DNA of 64,000 bases from Kribbella amoyensis (GTDB lineage: Bacteria > Actinomycetota > Actinomycetes > Propionibacteriales > Kribbellaceae), in NCBI RefSeq assembly GCF_007828865.1, contig NZ_VIVK01000001.1:4092001-4156000 (forward strand), given 5' to 3'. Both the position numbers and the translations under genes were made by a program. Positions 63,415-64,000 of this stretch are shown in pieces (the stretch's first letter is position 1; each line of letters begins with the position of its first letter). Under the pieces are notes generated by a model. It worked only from the letters and a program-made list of their open reading frames with translations. It ran no database searches and had not been told where the DNA came from.

Positions 63415-63875
63415 GTCCGGCTCCTGGCCTGTGGACGCAGCGATCTGGTGACCACGCCAAGTACCGCATCCCCTGTCGTGAAGCCCCAGTGCCGGGAGTC
63501 TCCGCTGCGGGCGGCGTTGTCCCCGAGCAACAACAGCCGGCCCTCCGGCACGACCTCACCGGCGAAGTTGATCTCGTTCTCGGCCCAGCTGTCCCGGATG
63601 ACCGGTGGTACCCGTTCGCCGGCCGTCGCGGCGACGCGCTTGATCACCCAGGCGCCGGCGGCCGCGAACTCGGGGGAGTGCGGACGGGCGACGACGACCA
63701 GGTCACCGGTCCGGAGCGCAGTCAGGGGGGCGCGCCGGACCAGGACCCGGTCGCCGTCGTACAAGGCCGGTTCCATGCTCGGGCCCCGAACGTCGACCAC
63801 CACGAGCCGTCGCACCCGCACCAGCAGTACGAGCAACGCGAGCGCACCAACGCCAGCGACAACTCTCCGTAGCAC
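63411..63875 (-). CDS. S26-family (type I) signal peptidase
   Basis: The 154-residue protein has one N-terminal membrane helix (VVAGVGALALLVLLV) and the serine-lysine dyad: Ser33 in RGPSMEP and Lys79 in IKRVAA. The GDNAARSGDSRHWG box closes the active site. It is short compared with LepB of about 250 residues, as in dedicated peptidases of biosynthetic clusters. GTG 63875 follows the upstream stop by 12 bases. It likely trims a substrate of the downstream ABC transporter. Confidence 0.9.
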   Translation of the reverse strand: MLRRVVAGVGALALLVLLVRVRRLVVVDVRGPSMEPALYDGDRVLVRRAPLTALRTGDLVVVARPHSPEFAAAGAWVIKRVAATAGERVPPVIRDSWAENEINFAGEVVPEGRLLLLGDNAARSGDSRHWGFTTGDAVLGVVTRSLRPQARSRT

Positions 63876-63887
63876 CGCGAGGTCCGG

Positions 63888-64000
63888 TCAGGCCGGAGTA
63901 GGTACCGGTAGCGCGGTGAACTCGATCGCGCTCGCGGTGATCCGTCCGGCCGCGACCACGCCGTAGGTCGGGAAGGCGGTCACGCCGAACGCGGTGGTGA
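63888..64000 (-). CDS. Thioredoxin-like/TlpA-type protein (C-terminal end only)
   Basis: Only the last 37 residues lie in the window. They read TTAFGVTAFPTYGVVAAGRI and end ALPVPTPA. The cis-proline text VTAFPTYGVV followed by a GRI turn is typical of TlpA or redoxin-family thioredoxin folds. The N-terminus and catalytic cysteines lie beyond base 64000. It is the upstream gene of the S26-ABC operon. Confidence 0.6.
   Translation of the reverse strand, partial: TTAFGVTAFPTYGVVAAGRITASAIEFTALPVPTPA

Noticed and set aside
1-64000. tRNA genes, rRNA genes, CRISPR arrays and insertion sequences
   Set aside because: I found no tRNA-like T-arm and acceptor combination, no rRNA sequence, no spaced identical repeats and no transposase motif.

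Overview
The window is high-GC DNA with actinobacterial gene order throughout: mreBCD-mrdA-rodA, rne-rplU-rpmA-obgE-proB-proA, nadD-rsfS, GTG starts, and many genes that look leaderless. The mix of AfsR/SARP and STAND regulators, tandem GNATs, SigJ-like ECF factors and secreted multidomain proteases suggests a soil filamentous actinomycete. Kribbella or a close Nocardioidaceae/Kribbellaceae relative is my best guess, inferred from gene content only. I see no rRNA, tRNA, CRISPR array, insertion sequence or prophage.

Layout: 1-2250 is the N-terminal 750 residues of an AfsR/SARP regulator (reverse). 2760-8508 is the cell-elongation operon mreB-mreC-mreD-mrdA-rodA, which builds the lateral wall. 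8.6-15.3 kb holds metabolic and regulatory genes: asparaginase II-type protein, azlCD amino-acid exporter, FAD oxidoreductase plus OsmC, a three-domain HTH/hydrolase/cyclase-like regulator and an alpha/beta hydrolase. 15.4-17.6 kb encodes a membrane KAP NTPase with a macro-like N-terminus. 17.7-19.6 kb is a B12-binding radical SAM protein (TIGR03960 type). Its usual neighbour (TIGR03936 type) lies 14 kb away at 33.7 kb.

The intervening 19.6-33.1 kb is rich in predicted extracellular hydrolases: M28 and M43 peptidases sharing a lectin-like beta-propeller blade, an S8 protease and an M64 protease. It also carries pheA of a proteobacterial type, a GNAT protein, an acyltransferase and a phosphatase fusion.

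33.7-48.2 kb is mostly housekeeping: TIGR03936, rne, rplU, rpmA, obgE, proB, an HXXEE membrane protein, proA, a phosphopantetheinyl transferase, an HxlR-peroxiredoxin fusion, an Lrp regulator divergent from a 43-residue ORF, nadD, rsfS and a phosphoglycerate-mutase-type phosphatase.

48.2-64 kb is accessory: a marR-epoxide hydrolase operon, a second NB-ARC/TPR regulator, secreted proteins and lipoproteins, a membrane adenylate cyclase, a hydrolase with a DnaJ-like zinc ribbon, an internally shortened kinase, a free-standing LeuA regulatory domain, a SigJ-like ECF sigma factor, and an export-type operon (thioredoxin-like protein, S26 signal peptidase, ABC transporter) that runs off the right edge.

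No single gene cluster is unambiguously a new system. The best candidates are the macro-KAP NTPase, the propeller-protease operon with a CTG-initiated small gene, the Lrp-controlled micro-ORF with a perfect operator, and several unusual sensor-enzyme fusions.
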